DNA from: Gammaproteobacteria bacterium
GTDB taxonomy: Bacteria > Pseudomonadota > Gammaproteobacteria > Xanthomonadales > Rhodanobacteraceae
Direction of reading: 5' to 3'
DNA length: 64,000 nucleotides
NCBI GenBank assembly: GCA_021324095.1
Contig: JAJPJT010000072.1
Span: 1-64,000 of the forward strand
Both the position numbers and the translations under genes were made by a program. The notes beneath the pieces are model-generated. The model saw only the letters and a program-made list of their open reading frames with translations, did not search any database and was not told where the DNA came from. Below, piece by piece: positions 17,731 through 25,894 of this stretch (position 1 is the first letter of the stretch; each line of letters begins with the position of its first letter).

Positions 17731-18357
17731 AGGAGTTTTTCCGCAGAACGCTTTGGAATTGGAAGCGCGCGTGATGGAGACACCGTCAGGGACAGCCCGT
17801 GTCGTCACCCGCGTATGTGGAGGCTCGCCTAATCCGTGACCCCTCCATCGGACCAGGGAAGGCCCTTCTTGGTCGAGCCCCTCCCGGCTTGACTGGTACT
17901 CGCCGCGCCCCGCCGACGTGGCGAACATCGCTTCGGGCAGGCGCAGGGATTGCGCTTGCCTGAAGGGTGGTTTCGCAGTTCGCCCGCCTCGCTTCGGTAC
18001 CACGCGACAAGTTTGCACTCCCCGTCGATCGCGATCCTTCGCGGGCGCCTTTGTGCGCAACTCCCCGCGAGCAAACGCGGCGGCAACCCGGATGTACCAA
18101 TCCATTCCGCCGCATGCATCCAGCGCGGGTCGCTGGCGTGACTGCCGCCGAGGTTTCGGATCGCGTCTGATCGAGCGTGGACGGCTGCCCGACGCCATGG
18201 CGAGGTTGGCCTGGCATTTCCCCGCACAGGAATCGAGTCCACATTTGTGGCGGGATCAGGAAGCAAGGGTCACAACACCAGAATGAAGACCGTTCTCACA
18301 GTTCGTGGTTCGCCGTCGCGCTAAATTCGAGGCCGTGTCCGGGGGAGACAGGGCTGC
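17731..18357. other. Long stretch without a recognisable gene
   Basis: This 627-bp stretch lies between the CsbD-like gene and the response regulator at 18358. Several overlapping frames of 120-150 codons are open on both strands, but all are Arg/Ser/Pro-rich with no domain-like pattern, as expected for shadow frames in high-GC DNA. It may be a decayed gene or a long regulatory region. No RNA gene, repeat or attachment site was seen. Confidence 0.35.
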
Positions 18358-18747
18358 ATGGACGAACCCAATCATCTACTACAGGGGAAACGCGCTTTGG
18401 TCGTCGAAGACGAACCACGCGTTGCGATGATGGTGGAGGATCTTCTTCGCGACCTGGGTTGCGAGGTCGTGGGCCTCGCCACTCGCGTCGATGAAGCAAC
18501 GGCAAAAGCCGAAACCCTGAGCTTCGACATTGCGCTGCTCGATGTAAACCTTGGCGACAAACAGAGTTTCCCCGTTGCCGAAGCCATCGCAGCCCGCGGC
18601 CTTCCTTTCGTGTTCACCACCGGCTACTCCGCCAGTGCGCTGCCTGAGGCATTCCGCAATCGTCCGGTGTTGCAGAAGCCCTACTGGTTTCGTGATCTCA
18701 AGCAGGTGCTCGTGTCGGTACTGTCGAAGGAATGTCCAGGCGAATAG
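18358..18747 (+). CDS. Single-domain response regulator
   Basis: The 129-residue protein is a lone receiver domain: acidic pair 'VEDEP' (16-20), phosphoacceptor Asp62 in 'IALLDVNLG', Thr in 'FVFTTGYS' and Lys in 'VLQKPYW'. It has no output domain, so it may act through protein contact or as a phosphate sink, as do CheY/DivK-type regulators. The sequence resembles the REC domains next to HWE-kinases. It overlaps the next gene by 16 bp, so the two are co-translated. Two hybrid kinases are coded 7-10 kb downstream, but no direct partner is adjacent. Confidence 0.9.
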   Translation: MDEPNHLLQGKRALVVEDEPRVAMMVEDLLRDLGCEVVGLATRVDEATAKAETLSFDIALLDVNLGDKQSFPVAEAIAARGLPFVFTTGYSASALPEAFRNRPVLQKPYWFRDLKQVLVSVLSKECPGE

Positions 18748-19202
18748 ACGCGGCATCGAGACTGATTCGCGCTCCTGCCTCAAGGATTTATGAGGCGTTC
18801 GCGACAGCCGACGCCATGGAAACTTGGCTGCCACCCGAAGGCATGACGGGAAAGATGCTCGCCTTCGCGTTCCGAGAAAGCGGCGGTTACAGGTTGCGAC
18901 TGACGTATGGCGATCAACGCGGCGCGCCGGGAAAAACGTCCGACGGTACCGACGAGGTCGAAGTTCGATTCGCGAAACTGGTGCCACACGAGCGAATCGA
19001 ACAGATCGTCACTTTCAAAAGCAACGATCCTGCGTTCGCGGGAGAGATGCGAATATCGTGGTCATTCGAGTCCGCTGAGAGCGGAACGATCGTGACGGTA
19101 CGTTGTGAGGACGTGCCAGCCGGGATCAGTCCGGAGGACCACCAAACGGGATTGAACTCGACGCTCAGCCATCTTGCAGCGTTCGTGACAGCTGCCGGTT
19201 GA
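18732..19202 (+). CDS. SRPBCC (AHSA1-like) family protein
   Basis: The 156-residue protein has the START/AHSA1 fold signature: an N-terminal 'RLIRAPASRIYEAFATADAMETWLPP', central strands 'GGYRLRLTYGD', 'EVEVRFAKLVPHERIEQIVTF', and a long C-terminal helix after 'EDHQTGLNSTLSHLAAFV'. This fold makes a hydrophobic pocket for small ligands; AHSA1-like bacterial proteins are usually of unknown function. It starts inside the end of the upstream response-regulator gene (16-bp overlap). It converges on the DyP peroxidase gene. Confidence 0.88.
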   Translation: MSRRIDAASRLIRAPASRIYEAFATADAMETWLPPEGMTGKMLAFAFRESGGYRLRLTYGDQRGAPGKTSDGTDEVEVRFAKLVPHERIEQIVTFKSNDPAFAGEMRISWSFESAESGTIVTVRCEDVPAGISPEDHQTGLNSTLSHLAAFVTAAG

Positions 19203-19382
19203 CGTTCAGCCCCGATCCCGCGGACACGCGGCGCGCTATCTCGAAAGGTGTCGCGCTGCCCAGGCCAAGGCACTGGCCCGCAAACCGAATGGATTCCGCT
19301 GAGCGGGATCGGTCACGCTGAAAAGGCCTACGGTCGGCGCACGAAGAGCACCGCGACTGTCTTTCATGCATGCGCGGCAATT

Positions 19383-20276
19383 TCAGGGATCAACCGCACC
19401 AAACCCGCGCAGACGCTCGGTCGAAGGAACGAAGTAATACGCGCCGGTGAGCGGGTGGGTGTAGCGCGTGAGCGCGTCACGCACGCCGTTGGTCAGTCCC
19501 GCCATGCTTTCCAGCATCGCGGCGAGCGGTCGTTGCTCGGCGCAAAACCCGACGAACATCGTGCCGTGGCGCGTCGTGGTGCCGAATGGCATGTTGCGCC
19601 GAAACACATGGCCGAACTGATCCTGATCGGTGCGCGCCACGTGGGAATCCGGCGGTTTGTCGGTGAGTTCGATGCTGTCCTGCTTGGTGCGGCCCATGGC
19701 CTGTTCCTGGGCGTGCACCGACAGCGATTCCCATTGCGCGGTGTCGTGTATCCACTTTTGCAGGAGCAGCACCGTCCCGCCTTCGCCAGGCTGTCCGTCG
19801 GGCACCAGCACGATTTCCGGCGCATCGATCAGGGACGGGTTCTCGGTGCCGTCTATGAAACCGGTCAGGTCGCGATCGTGCCGGTACGGCCAACTCACGG
19901 TTTCCTCGGCCACCGTCGCGAGGCCATGGAAGTCGGAAATGATCTGGTGTGCCACATCGAACAGCACGTCATAGGCGCTTCCCGATAACCAGATGATCGC
20001 GTCGTGCTGCGTCGCCGGCATCACGAATCCTTCGATCCCGGTGAGATCCCTGAACCCGTGCAGCCCCGAAGGCATGTCGTCCGGCGCCACCTTGCTCCAC
20101 AACTCGGGCCGGAACCCCGAAACGAGGTTGACGCCGCCGATCGTCGTCCGCGGTTCGCGCAACGAAGCGATGGCGGCCGCCAGGTCCCGGTCACGCTGGG
20201 CGTCCGACAGATCCCACTCCAGGTACACGTGGGAGGATGTTCCCAGACTGAAAATGCCGCTCTGGCCCGTCTTCAT
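19383..20276 (-). CDS. Dye-decolorising (DyP-type) heme peroxidase
   Basis: DyP peroxidases use H2O2 to oxidise dyes, phenols and other donors with a heme b. The 297-residue length and the 'GFIDGTENP' motif (catalytic Asp of the GXXDG signature) identify the family; the proximal heme His is probably in 'SHVARTDQDQFGHVFRR' and the distal Arg is in 'FRRNMPFG'. There is no Tat or Sec signal, so it is cytosolic like the YfeX-type (class B) enzymes. It is not next to an encapsulin gene. It lies on the minus strand just downstream of a small HVA1-like gene. Confidence 0.93.
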   Translation of the reverse strand: MKTGQSGIFSLGTSSHVYLEWDLSDAQRDRDLAAAIASLREPRTTIGGVNLVSGFRPELWSKVAPDDMPSGLHGFRDLTGIEGFVMPATQHDAIIWLSGSAYDVLFDVAHQIISDFHGLATVAEETVSWPYRHDRDLTGFIDGTENPSLIDAPEIVLVPDGQPGEGGTVLLLQKWIHDTAQWESLSVHAQEQAMGRTKQDSIELTDKPPDSHVARTDQDQFGHVFRRNMPFGTTTRHGTMFVGFCAEQRPLAAMLESMAGLTNGVRDALTRYTHPLTGAYYFVPSTERLRGFGAVDP

Positions 20277-20342
20277 CGACGTGTTAGCCCTTGGGACCGA
20301 GATGTCAGAAATCGACTGGATGTGTGGCGTTGCCGCGCACTT

Positions 20343-20561
20343 TCAGCGGCCGGTCTTCTTCCTCAATGCCGAGCCCTTGTGCGCCGCGACGCGATCGCTC
20401 TTGTCGCTCTTGATCTCGTATTGCGGATCGTCCTCGCTGGCGTGGTGCGTGTAGCCCTTGTAAACGAAATCCTGCGTGTGCACCTTGATGATCGTGCCGC
20501 TGACGTGTCCGGCCTCGGAGTTCCATGTGACGTGGTCGCCGACTTTGAAGCGCTGTGCCAT
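20343..20561 (-). CDS. HVA1/TUDOR-domain small protein (DUF2945)
   Basis: The 72-residue protein starts at the ATG at 20561, 8 nt after a GGAGG ribosome site; an in-frame earlier start at 20648 is less likely. The sequence 'FKVGDHVTWNSEAGHVSGTIIKVHT' followed by 'YTHHASEDDPQYEIKSDKSDRVAAHKGSAL' is the conserved core of the hypervirulence-associated/TUDOR family, a small beta-barrel fold of unknown bacterial function. It lies between an MFS gene and the DyP gene, all on the minus strand. Confidence 0.85.
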   Translation of the reverse strand: MAQRFKVGDHVTWNSEAGHVSGTIIKVHTQDFVYKGYTHHASEDDPQYEIKSDKSDRVAAHKGSALRKKTGR

Positions 20562-20669
20562 GGCGCCTGCCTCCTGCTGCAATGCGTTCGTACGCTCCGG
20601 AAGAATAGCACCGGAGCCATCCTTCACCTTGCCGTGCAGAGGCTGCACCGAGTCGACGCGTCGCCGACA

Positions 20670-21917
20670 TCAGGCGGCATTGTTGGCGCTGTCGCCACCC
20701 GCAACGTCGGCCGGACCAGGTACCGCAGCCGATTTTGCGCGAACCAGCTTCAACATCAGCGCCAGCGCGAGACAGGAAGCGATGCCGGCCAGCGCATCGA
20801 CGCCGAACGCGCCGGCCAGTCCGTGCCACTGGAATGCATGGCCGTCGATCGCGGCCATGTAGTCGACCGGGAAGGTGGCCGCCGCACTCAGCACGCTGTA
20901 GATCGTCGCCGAGAGCGGATTGCCCTGCCCGATCGTCTCGAACGAAATTGCGAAGGTGGCCGCGTACGCCAGCGACTCGAACACGTTCTCGCCCACGATC
21001 GCAACCACGAACGTCGCGGGCGAATGCGGCAGCCACAACAGGCCGAGCGTAAACAGGCCACCAACGATCCCCACGGCGAGGAACAACGGCCGCAACCGCA
21101 GACGTCGGGCAAGCAGCGGCAAACACAGACTGCCCAGGATTCCGCCCGCGGGAATCCCGATGCCGGCCGCGACGCTGACTTCCTGCATCGAAGCGTGGAA
21201 CGCCGCGCCCAGCCCGCCCAACACATTGGTCAGTGCGAACGATCCAGCAGGCAGGATGAACAATGCCAGCGCCACCAGCACCTCGCGACGCTTGAACACC
21301 TGCACGATCTCGCCGAAAAAGCGGCCAAAGCTCTCGCGCGCCAATCGCGCGTCGGGCTTCTGCACGGGAATGAATGGATAGATCGCAACCGGCAGCAAGA
21401 GCAACACGCCCAGCAACGGCGCCGCGACAGGCAGTCCCAAGTGCGAGATCACCGCGCCCGCCACCACCGCGCTCAGTCCGTTCCCGATGAAATTGGCAAT
21501 GGTCATCCATGCGCTGAGGTGTGTCTTGTCCTCACGTGCAACGACTTTGGCGAACCATCCGCCCAATGCGTTTGCTCCCATTACCCCGGACAGCGCGCCG
21601 AGCAACAGCAATGCACCCAGCAGCACCATGTGGTGCAGACTGAATAGTGCCGCGGTCAGGCACACCGCGCAGCCCACGGCGCCGAACACCGCGTAAAGCC
21701 GGTGCGTAAAGCGCACGTCGAGAACCGGACAAACCAGAAACGCCCAGAACGACGGCGAAAACGCCACGCCTGCCGTCAGCGTGGCGATGGTGGCCTCGGG
21801 CACATGCCGCGCCGCCAGCAATTCCGGCAGGGTGACGATCAGCATGCCGACGTACATGCCGATGGTCAGGTCGGTCAAGCCCATCAACCAGACGGGCGGA
21901 TACGGGCGTTGTCGCAT
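20670..21917 (-). CDS. MFS transporter, AmpG/PAT-like
   Basis: The 415-residue protein has about 12 hydrophobic segments in two halves, with a cytoplasmic loop near residues 195-215. The N-terminus 'PVWLMGLTDLTIGMYVGMLIVTLPELLAARHV' and the inner motif 'ALSGVMGANALGGWFAKVV' resemble the AmpG/PAT (SLC33) branch that carries muropeptides or acyl-CoA-like solutes. Neither substrate can be confirmed: no ampC or muropeptide-recycling genes are nearby. It is the first of three co-oriented genes (with the HVA1 and DyP genes downstream), though gaps of 66-108 bp leave operon status open. Confidence 0.8.
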   Translation of the reverse strand: MRQRPYPPVWLMGLTDLTIGMYVGMLIVTLPELLAARHVPEATIATLTAGVAFSPSFWAFLVCPVLDVRFTHRLYAVFGAVGCAVCLTAALFSLHHMVLLGALLLLGALSGVMGANALGGWFAKVVAREDKTHLSAWMTIANFIGNGLSAVVAGAVISHLGLPVAAPLLGVLLLLPVAIYPFIPVQKPDARLARESFGRFFGEIVQVFKRREVLVALALFILPAGSFALTNVLGGLGAAFHASMQEVSVAAGIGIPAGGILGSLCLPLLARRLRLRPLFLAVGIVGGLFTLGLLWLPHSPATFVVAIVGENVFESLAYAATFAISFETIGQGNPLSATIYSVLSAAATFPVDYMAAIDGHAFQWHGLAGAFGVDALAGIASCLALALMLKLVRAKSAAVPGPADVAGGDSANNAA

Positions 21918-22027
21918 GGTTTGCTCGGCCGACCGTGAAGGCGGCTCACATCGAGCGTAGTAGTCCCGCCGGACATGTCAATGCGGACGCGCTTGTCGCG
22001 CCAAATTCAGACGCCAACCCCCGCAAA

Positions 22028-22312
22028 TCAGCTTGCCGCGTCGCGGAATGCCTTCAACACGGCATTCATTCGGGTCTGCCAGCCGGCACCTTGATCGCGG
22101 TACCACTCCAGCACGTCTTTATCCACGCGCAGGGCAATTTGCTCTTTGCGTTCCTCAGGCGGCTTGGCCGGCCTCCCTCGCTTCGCGCGCAGTTCGGCCA
22201 CGCCTCGATGCGTAGTGGCATTTTTCCAATACTTCAACGTTGCCGTTTTGTTCTTGGGGTTGTACGGCACGTCAGATTTGCGGGTACGCGCGGTAGTACG
22301 CTTCACATTCAT
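22028..22312 (-). CDS. brnA: BrnA-family antitoxin
   Basis: BrnA is the DNA-binding antitoxin that neutralises BrnT and represses the operon. The ATG at 22312, 8 nt after a GAGG site, gives 94 residues. A basic N-terminus precedes 'YNPKNKTATLKYWKNATTHRG'. The C-terminal ribbon-helix-helix-like segment reads 'EQIALRVDKDVLEWYRDQGAGWQTRMNAVLKAFRD', the pattern of BrnA. It overlaps brnT by 41 bp; toxin first, antitoxin second is the usual order for this family. Confidence 0.9.
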   Translation of the reverse strand: MNVKRTTARTRKSDVPYNPKNKTATLKYWKNATTHRGVAELRAKRGRPAKPPEERKEQIALRVDKDVLEWYRDQGAGWQTRMNAVLKAFRDAAS

Positions 22313-22544
22313 AGGGTTCTGCCTCACGGCATGAAATCAGTCTTGGCCCGCCGTCGCGGTCGGTCCACACAAGCACAACCACTCGGCCATGCGCCCAGCC
22401 CAGACTCACCAAGCGTTGCTCGCCGTAAGTTTCGCGGTCATCCTCTCGGGTCAGCATGGGTCCATCGAACGCTTCCATGCAGCTGGGCAGGTCGATGCCA
22501 TGCTTACGCAGGTTCTTGCGGCGCTTCGCGGGGTCGTGGCTCAT
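22272..22544 (-). CDS. brnT: BrnT-family ribonuclease toxin
   Basis: BrnT is a RelE-like ribonuclease that halts growth when free of BrnA. The 90-residue protein has the family features 'KRRKNLRKHGIDLPSCMEAFDGPML' (F-x-K-H-G-type N-terminus), 'REDDRETYGEQRLVSLGWAHGRVVVLVWTDRDGG', and 'RLISCREAEPYECEAYYRAY'. These carry the conserved Arg, His and Glu/Tyr positions of the toxin. It forms a two-gene operon with brnA. An attC-like sequence begins 54 bp upstream on the other side, suggesting the pair sits at the border of transferred DNA. Confidence 0.92.
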   Translation of the reverse strand: MSHDPAKRRKNLRKHGIDLPSCMEAFDGPMLTREDDRETYGEQRLVSLGWAHGRVVVLVWTDRDGGPRLISCREAEPYECEAYYRAYPQI

Positions 22545-22597
22545 GCATAATTATCGTATATGCGCAAATTGTTGCCTGCAAGCCCGGCACGGGCGCG

Positions 22598-22655
22598 GGC
22601 CAACATCTCGGTCAGGCAGACGGTATTCCGTCGCCGCTTGCTTCAAGCGTTAGGC
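22598..22655 (+). other. attC-like recombination site (integron cassette boundary)
   Basis: A 58-bp imperfect palindrome runs from GGCCAAC to GTTAGGC. Its right half, GCTTCAAGCGTTAGGC, matches the right end of class-1 integron 59-base elements (consensus ..CAAGCGTTRGRY). The VOC gene starts 18 nt after it, as expected for a cassette gene. The left half fits the consensus RYYYAAC poorly, so the site may be degenerate. Confidence 0.45.
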
Positions 22656-22672
22656 CCTGCTGGACGCACCCC

Positions 22673-23041
22673 ATGAATCTTGCGGCCATCGAAATCAAAG
22701 CCTTCGTTCCAGCTCGTCAGCTCGCGGATTCCATTGCATTCTACGAAGCGATTGGCTTTGAAGTACCTTGGCAGTCGCATGAACTCGCATACATCCGTTA
22801 CGGCGGAACCGCATTTCTGCTGCAGCAGTTCTACGTTCCAGAGCATGCGAACAATTTCATGATGCATATGCTTGTCGAAAACGCGGATGATTGGTATCAG
22901 CACGTGAAGGCGTCTGGCGTTGTCACGCGATTCTCCGCGCGCCTCGGCGCACCGGAAGATCGCCCATGGGGAATCCGGGATTTCACGCTTACGGATCCTG
23001 CCGGTGTTCTCTGGCGCATCGGACACAACATTCGTCGCTGA
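22673..23041 (+). CDS. VOC (glyoxalase/bleomycin-resistance fold) family protein
   Basis: The 122-residue protein carries one VOC domain: 'EIKAFVPARQLADSIAFYEAIGFEVPW', 'ELAYIRYGGTAFLLQQFY', 'NFMMHMLVENADDWYQHVKASGV', 'RPWGIRDFTLTDPAGVLWRIGHN'. Such proteins act as dimers and bind metals, lactoylglutathione, or drugs such as bleomycin; the 'Gln/His/Glu' metal set cannot be assigned with certainty. The ATG at 22673 is preferred to an earlier in-frame start because upstream codons are unlike a protein. It is flanked by an attC-like site on the 5' side and an attC left-half-like sequence (23043-23068) on the 3' side, as for an integron cassette. Confidence 0.85.
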   Translation: MNLAAIEIKAFVPARQLADSIAFYEAIGFEVPWQSHELAYIRYGGTAFLLQQFYVPEHANNFMMHMLVENADDWYQHVKASGVVTRFSARLGAPEDRPWGIRDFTLTDPAGVLWRIGHNIRR

Positions 23042-23042
23042 A

Positions 23043-23068
23043 GGCTGACAATCCATTCCGGCGGACGC
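23043..23068 (+). other. attC left-half-like sequence after the VOC gene
   Basis: GGCTGAC-AATCCATTCCGGCGG begins two bases after the VOC stop. It closely resembles the common left half of 59-base elements (RYYYAAC-AATTCATTCAAGCCG). The matching right half about 60 bp later is not recognisable, so this is probably a decayed site. Confidence 0.35.
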
Positions 23069-23328
23069 TCGCCTGCGCACCCGTTCCAGCGAAACCCGGA
23101 GTAATGACGTTTTGCCGCATGAGAATATTTCCAGTGCGGCGCGCCCGAATTGCCCGGCGTCGCTTTTAAAAGCATTCACCGGCGCGCAGACCGTCGCGGT
23201 GGTTGTCGATCCATACGCGTGTCGTTCGTCGCGTCTGCGAACCAACGAAAAGCGCCGAACGGACGGAGCTGCGGTTCCACGAATGTTCCGGCGCACGATG
23301 ACGCCCTGCACTCACTTGGAGCCTTCCC

Positions 23329-23982
23329 GTGATTCCCACCATCACTGCTTTCGAACAATCACCCGACCGCGGCAAGGGACTGGCGCGCGACATGCGCGTC
23401 CGCTGGGCGCTCGAGGAAGTGGGCCAGCCCTACGAAGTCCGGCTCGTTTCTTTCAGCGCGATGAAGGAGCCCGCGCATCGTGCGCTACACCCATTTGGAC
23501 AGATTCCCACCTATGAAGAAGGCGATCTCGTCCTGTTCGAGTCGGGCGCCATCGTGTTCCACATCGCGGAGCGCCAAGCGGGCCTGATGCCGGACGACGC
23601 GAATGCCCGGGCGCGGGCGATCACCTGGATGTTCGCCGCGCTCAACACGGTGGAGCCGCCGATCCTCGAACTCGTGACCGCCAAGATCCTGGAAGGCGAC
23701 AAGCCATGGGCCGGGGAACGCCTGCCGCTCGTCAAGGATCGCATCCGCCACCGGCTGGACGACCTTTCCGTTCGCCTCGGCGATGCCGACTGGCTCGACG
23801 GCGCTTTCAGCGCGGGCGACCTCATGATGGTGCACGCGCTGCTGCGGCTGAGGCCGTCGGGCATCCTGGACGAATACCCGAACCTCGCCGCCTATGTCGC
23901 CCGCGGCGAAGCGCGTCCCGCGTTCCGGCGCGCCTTCGGAGCCCAATTGGCGGTGTTCACCGGGAAACCATCGATCGGCTGA
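23329..23982 (+). CDS. Glutathione S-transferase family protein
   Basis: The 217-residue protein starts at a GTG (23329) 7 nt after a GGAG site. An N-terminal thioredoxin-like domain ('RVRWALEEVGQPYEVRLVSFSAMKEPAHRALHPFGQIPTYEEGDLVLFESGAI') carries the cis-Pro of 'QIPTYE' and the GSH-binding 'ESGAI'. A helical C-terminal domain (about 90-210) has 'LDDLSVRLGDADWLDGAFSAGDLMMVHAL', the usual N-capping box. The substrate is unknown. It stands alone on the plus strand, between the cassette remnant and the KaiC-like gene. Confidence 0.93.
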   Translation: MIPTITAFEQSPDRGKGLARDMRVRWALEEVGQPYEVRLVSFSAMKEPAHRALHPFGQIPTYEEGDLVLFESGAIVFHIAERQAGLMPDDANARARAITWMFAALNTVEPPILELVTAKILEGDKPWAGERLPLVKDRIRHRLDDLSVRLGDADWLDGAFSAGDLMMVHALLRLRPSGILDEYPNLAAYVARGEARPAFRRAFGAQLAVFTGKPSIG

Positions 23983-24355
23983 AACGTCCGGCTGGTCATT
24001 TCGTGCTTCACCTTGACGTCACGCCCAAGCTGGCATGCTCGGGCACATTGCCGAGGAGTAGCCATGTACGTGATGCCGTAAAGCCGGGTCGCCAGGCTTT
24101 GCGGCCCTCGCAGCATCTGGCTTCGCGGTGGACGCTGCCGAGCCTCCGATTTCGGATTTCGTGCGTCATCCGCGGCTTCAAAATCCGGTTACTTCGCCAG
24201 ATAGCCATCTGCACGCGAATGCGCGCCCGTGTCGCTCCCCTTGCGGCCGCAATTCGGCGCCCCGTCGGCAAACGTACATCTTGCGGACAATGCTAATCTG
24301 CCACAACAATTCCGCTTCTGACGCGAACGGGATTCTGGAAGGCGAAGGAACGGCA
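23983..24355. other. Intergenic region upstream of the KaiC-like gene
   Basis: This 373-bp region follows the GST gene. An in-frame extension of the KaiC-like gene runs through part of it (to 24128), but the added residues are Cys/Arg/Pro-rich and unlike KaiC. It probably holds the promoter of the KaiC-kinase pair. No RNA gene or repeat was recognised. Confidence 0.35.
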
Positions 24356-25894
24356 ATGGGCAAACAGAAGGGTAACGTGCCGGAGCGGGACGACGTTGAA
24401 CCGCTGCGAATCTCCACCGGCAGCGCGGGTCTTGACGAGATTCTCGGCGGCGGAATCGACCCTGAGCGAATGTACCTTTACGAAGGGCGGCCTGGGACGG
24501 GCAAGACAACCCTGGCCATGCAATTCCTGCTCGAGGGGGTGCGCCTCGGCGAACCCACGCTCTACATTACCCTTTCTGAAACCGAACGCGAGCTGAAACT
24601 GGTTGCCCATCGCCATGGATGGTCCCTGGAAGGAATCACTGTTTTCGAGCTCGTCCCACCCGAAACCACTCTCGATCCCAGCCAGGAACTGACCGTCCTG
24701 CAGCCGGCCGAGATGGAACTGGGCGAAACCAGTGGGCTCATCTTCGAGAAGGTCGAAGAGGTCAATCCTGCGCGGGTAGTGATCGACAGCCTGTCCGAAC
24801 TTCGGCTGCTGGCGCAAAACCCTCTGCGATATCGCCGTCAGGTCCTTGCGTTGAAGCACTTCTTTTCGAACCGCAAGTGCACCGTGATCCTGCTCGACGA
24901 TCTGACCGCGCATGAGAAGGACCTCCAGCTCCACTCCATCGCGCACGGGGTGTTGCTGCTCGAACAATTGGCGATCGGCTACGGCGCGGAACGCCGGCGC
25001 CTGCGCGTGGTGAAGATGCGGGGTATCCCTTTCAAGGGCGGCTTTCACGATTTCGCCATCCAACGCGGCGGGTTGAAGATCTACCCGCGGCTGGTCGCGG
25101 CAGAGCATCACAAGGATTTCGTTGGAGACTTCGTTCCGAGCGGCAACGCCGAACTGGACAAGCTTCTCGGCGGCGGCTTGGAACGGGGCACCAACGCGCT
25201 CCTGATCGGGGCCGCCGGCGTCGGCAAATCATCGATTGCCGTGACCTACGCGATCGCGGCGGCGCAGCGTGGCGAGCGCACCTCCATATTTGCCTTCGAC
25301 GAGGGCCGAGGCACCATCAGGGCACGCGCCCGCACCCTGGGCTTGCCGTTCGAGGACGCGATGAAACAAGGGCTGATCCAGCTCCAGCAGATTGATCCCG
25401 CGGAGTTGTCGCCCGGAGAATTCGCGCACCGAGTACGCGCTGCAGTGGAACGCGATAACGCGCGAATCGTCGTGATCGACAGCCTGAACGGCTATCTCAA
25501 CTCGATGCCGGACGAGCGGTTTCTTGTGCTGCAAATGCACGAGCTGCTGAGTTATCTGAGCCAACTCGGTGTGCTGACATTGCTTGTGCTCGCGCAGCAC
25601 GGGCTGGTCGGCCCCATGGATACACCGCTCGACATCAGCTATCTCAGCGATGCCGTGCTGATGTTGCGCTATTTCGAGTATGACGGCACGGTACGCCGCG
25701 CGCTTTCGGTAGTGAAAAAACGCAGCGGGAATCACGAACACACGATTCGGGAATTTCGGCTGAGCTACGGCGGGGTGCGCCTCAGTCCTCCGCTCAAAGG
25801 GTTCACCGGAATCTTTTCCGGAACGCCCGTCTACACGGGCGAGATGGCTCCGCTGCTGCCGGAAAACGGCAGCCAGGCAAGCCGAGATGCCTGA
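24356..25894 (+). CDS. Double-domain KaiC-like ATPase
   Basis: This is a RecA-fold ATPase of the KaiC/RadA family, 512 residues from the ATG at 24356 (AAGGA upstream). Two tandem RecA domains are present: the first with Walker A 'GRPGTGKT' (44-51) and Walker B 'RVVIDSLSEL', the second with Walker A 'GAAGVGKS' (about 285-292) and 'RIVVIDSLNGY'. Near the end, 'DISYLSDAVLMLRYFE' aligns with the cyanobacterial KaiC phosphosite region ('HISTITDTIILLQYVE'): the Ser431 equivalent is kept, the Thr432 equivalent is Tyr. No kaiA or kaiB is in the window. The stop overlaps the next gene, a hybrid kinase, by 8 bp, so the two are very likely one signalling unit. Confidence 0.93.
   Translation: MGKQKGNVPERDDVEPLRISTGSAGLDEILGGGIDPERMYLYEGRPGTGKTTLAMQFLLEGVRLGEPTLYITLSETERELKLVAHRHGWSLEGITVFELVPPETTLDPSQELTVLQPAEMELGETSGLIFEKVEEVNPARVVIDSLSELRLLAQNPLRYRRQVLALKHFFSNRKCTVILLDDLTAHEKDLQLHSIAHGVLLLEQLAIGYGAERRRLRVVKMRGIPFKGGFHDFAIQRGGLKIYPRLVAAEHHKDFVGDFVPSGNAELDKLLGGGLERGTNALLIGAAGVGKSSIAVTYAIAAAQRGERTSIFAFDEGRGTIRARARTLGLPFEDAMKQGLIQLQQIDPAELSPGEFAHRVRAAVERDNARIVVIDSLNGYLNSMPDERFLVLQMHELLSYLSQLGVLTLLVLAQHGLVGPMDTPLDISYLSDAVLMLRYFEYDGTVRRALSVVKKRSGNHEHTIREFRLSYGGVRLSPPLKGFTGIFSGTPVYTGEMAPLLPENGSQASRDA

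Noticed and set aside
24064..24081. Five-codon leader-like frame (Met-Tyr-Val-Met-Pro) after a GAGGAG site
   Set aside because: It is too short to judge and no attenuator structure was seen; likely chance.
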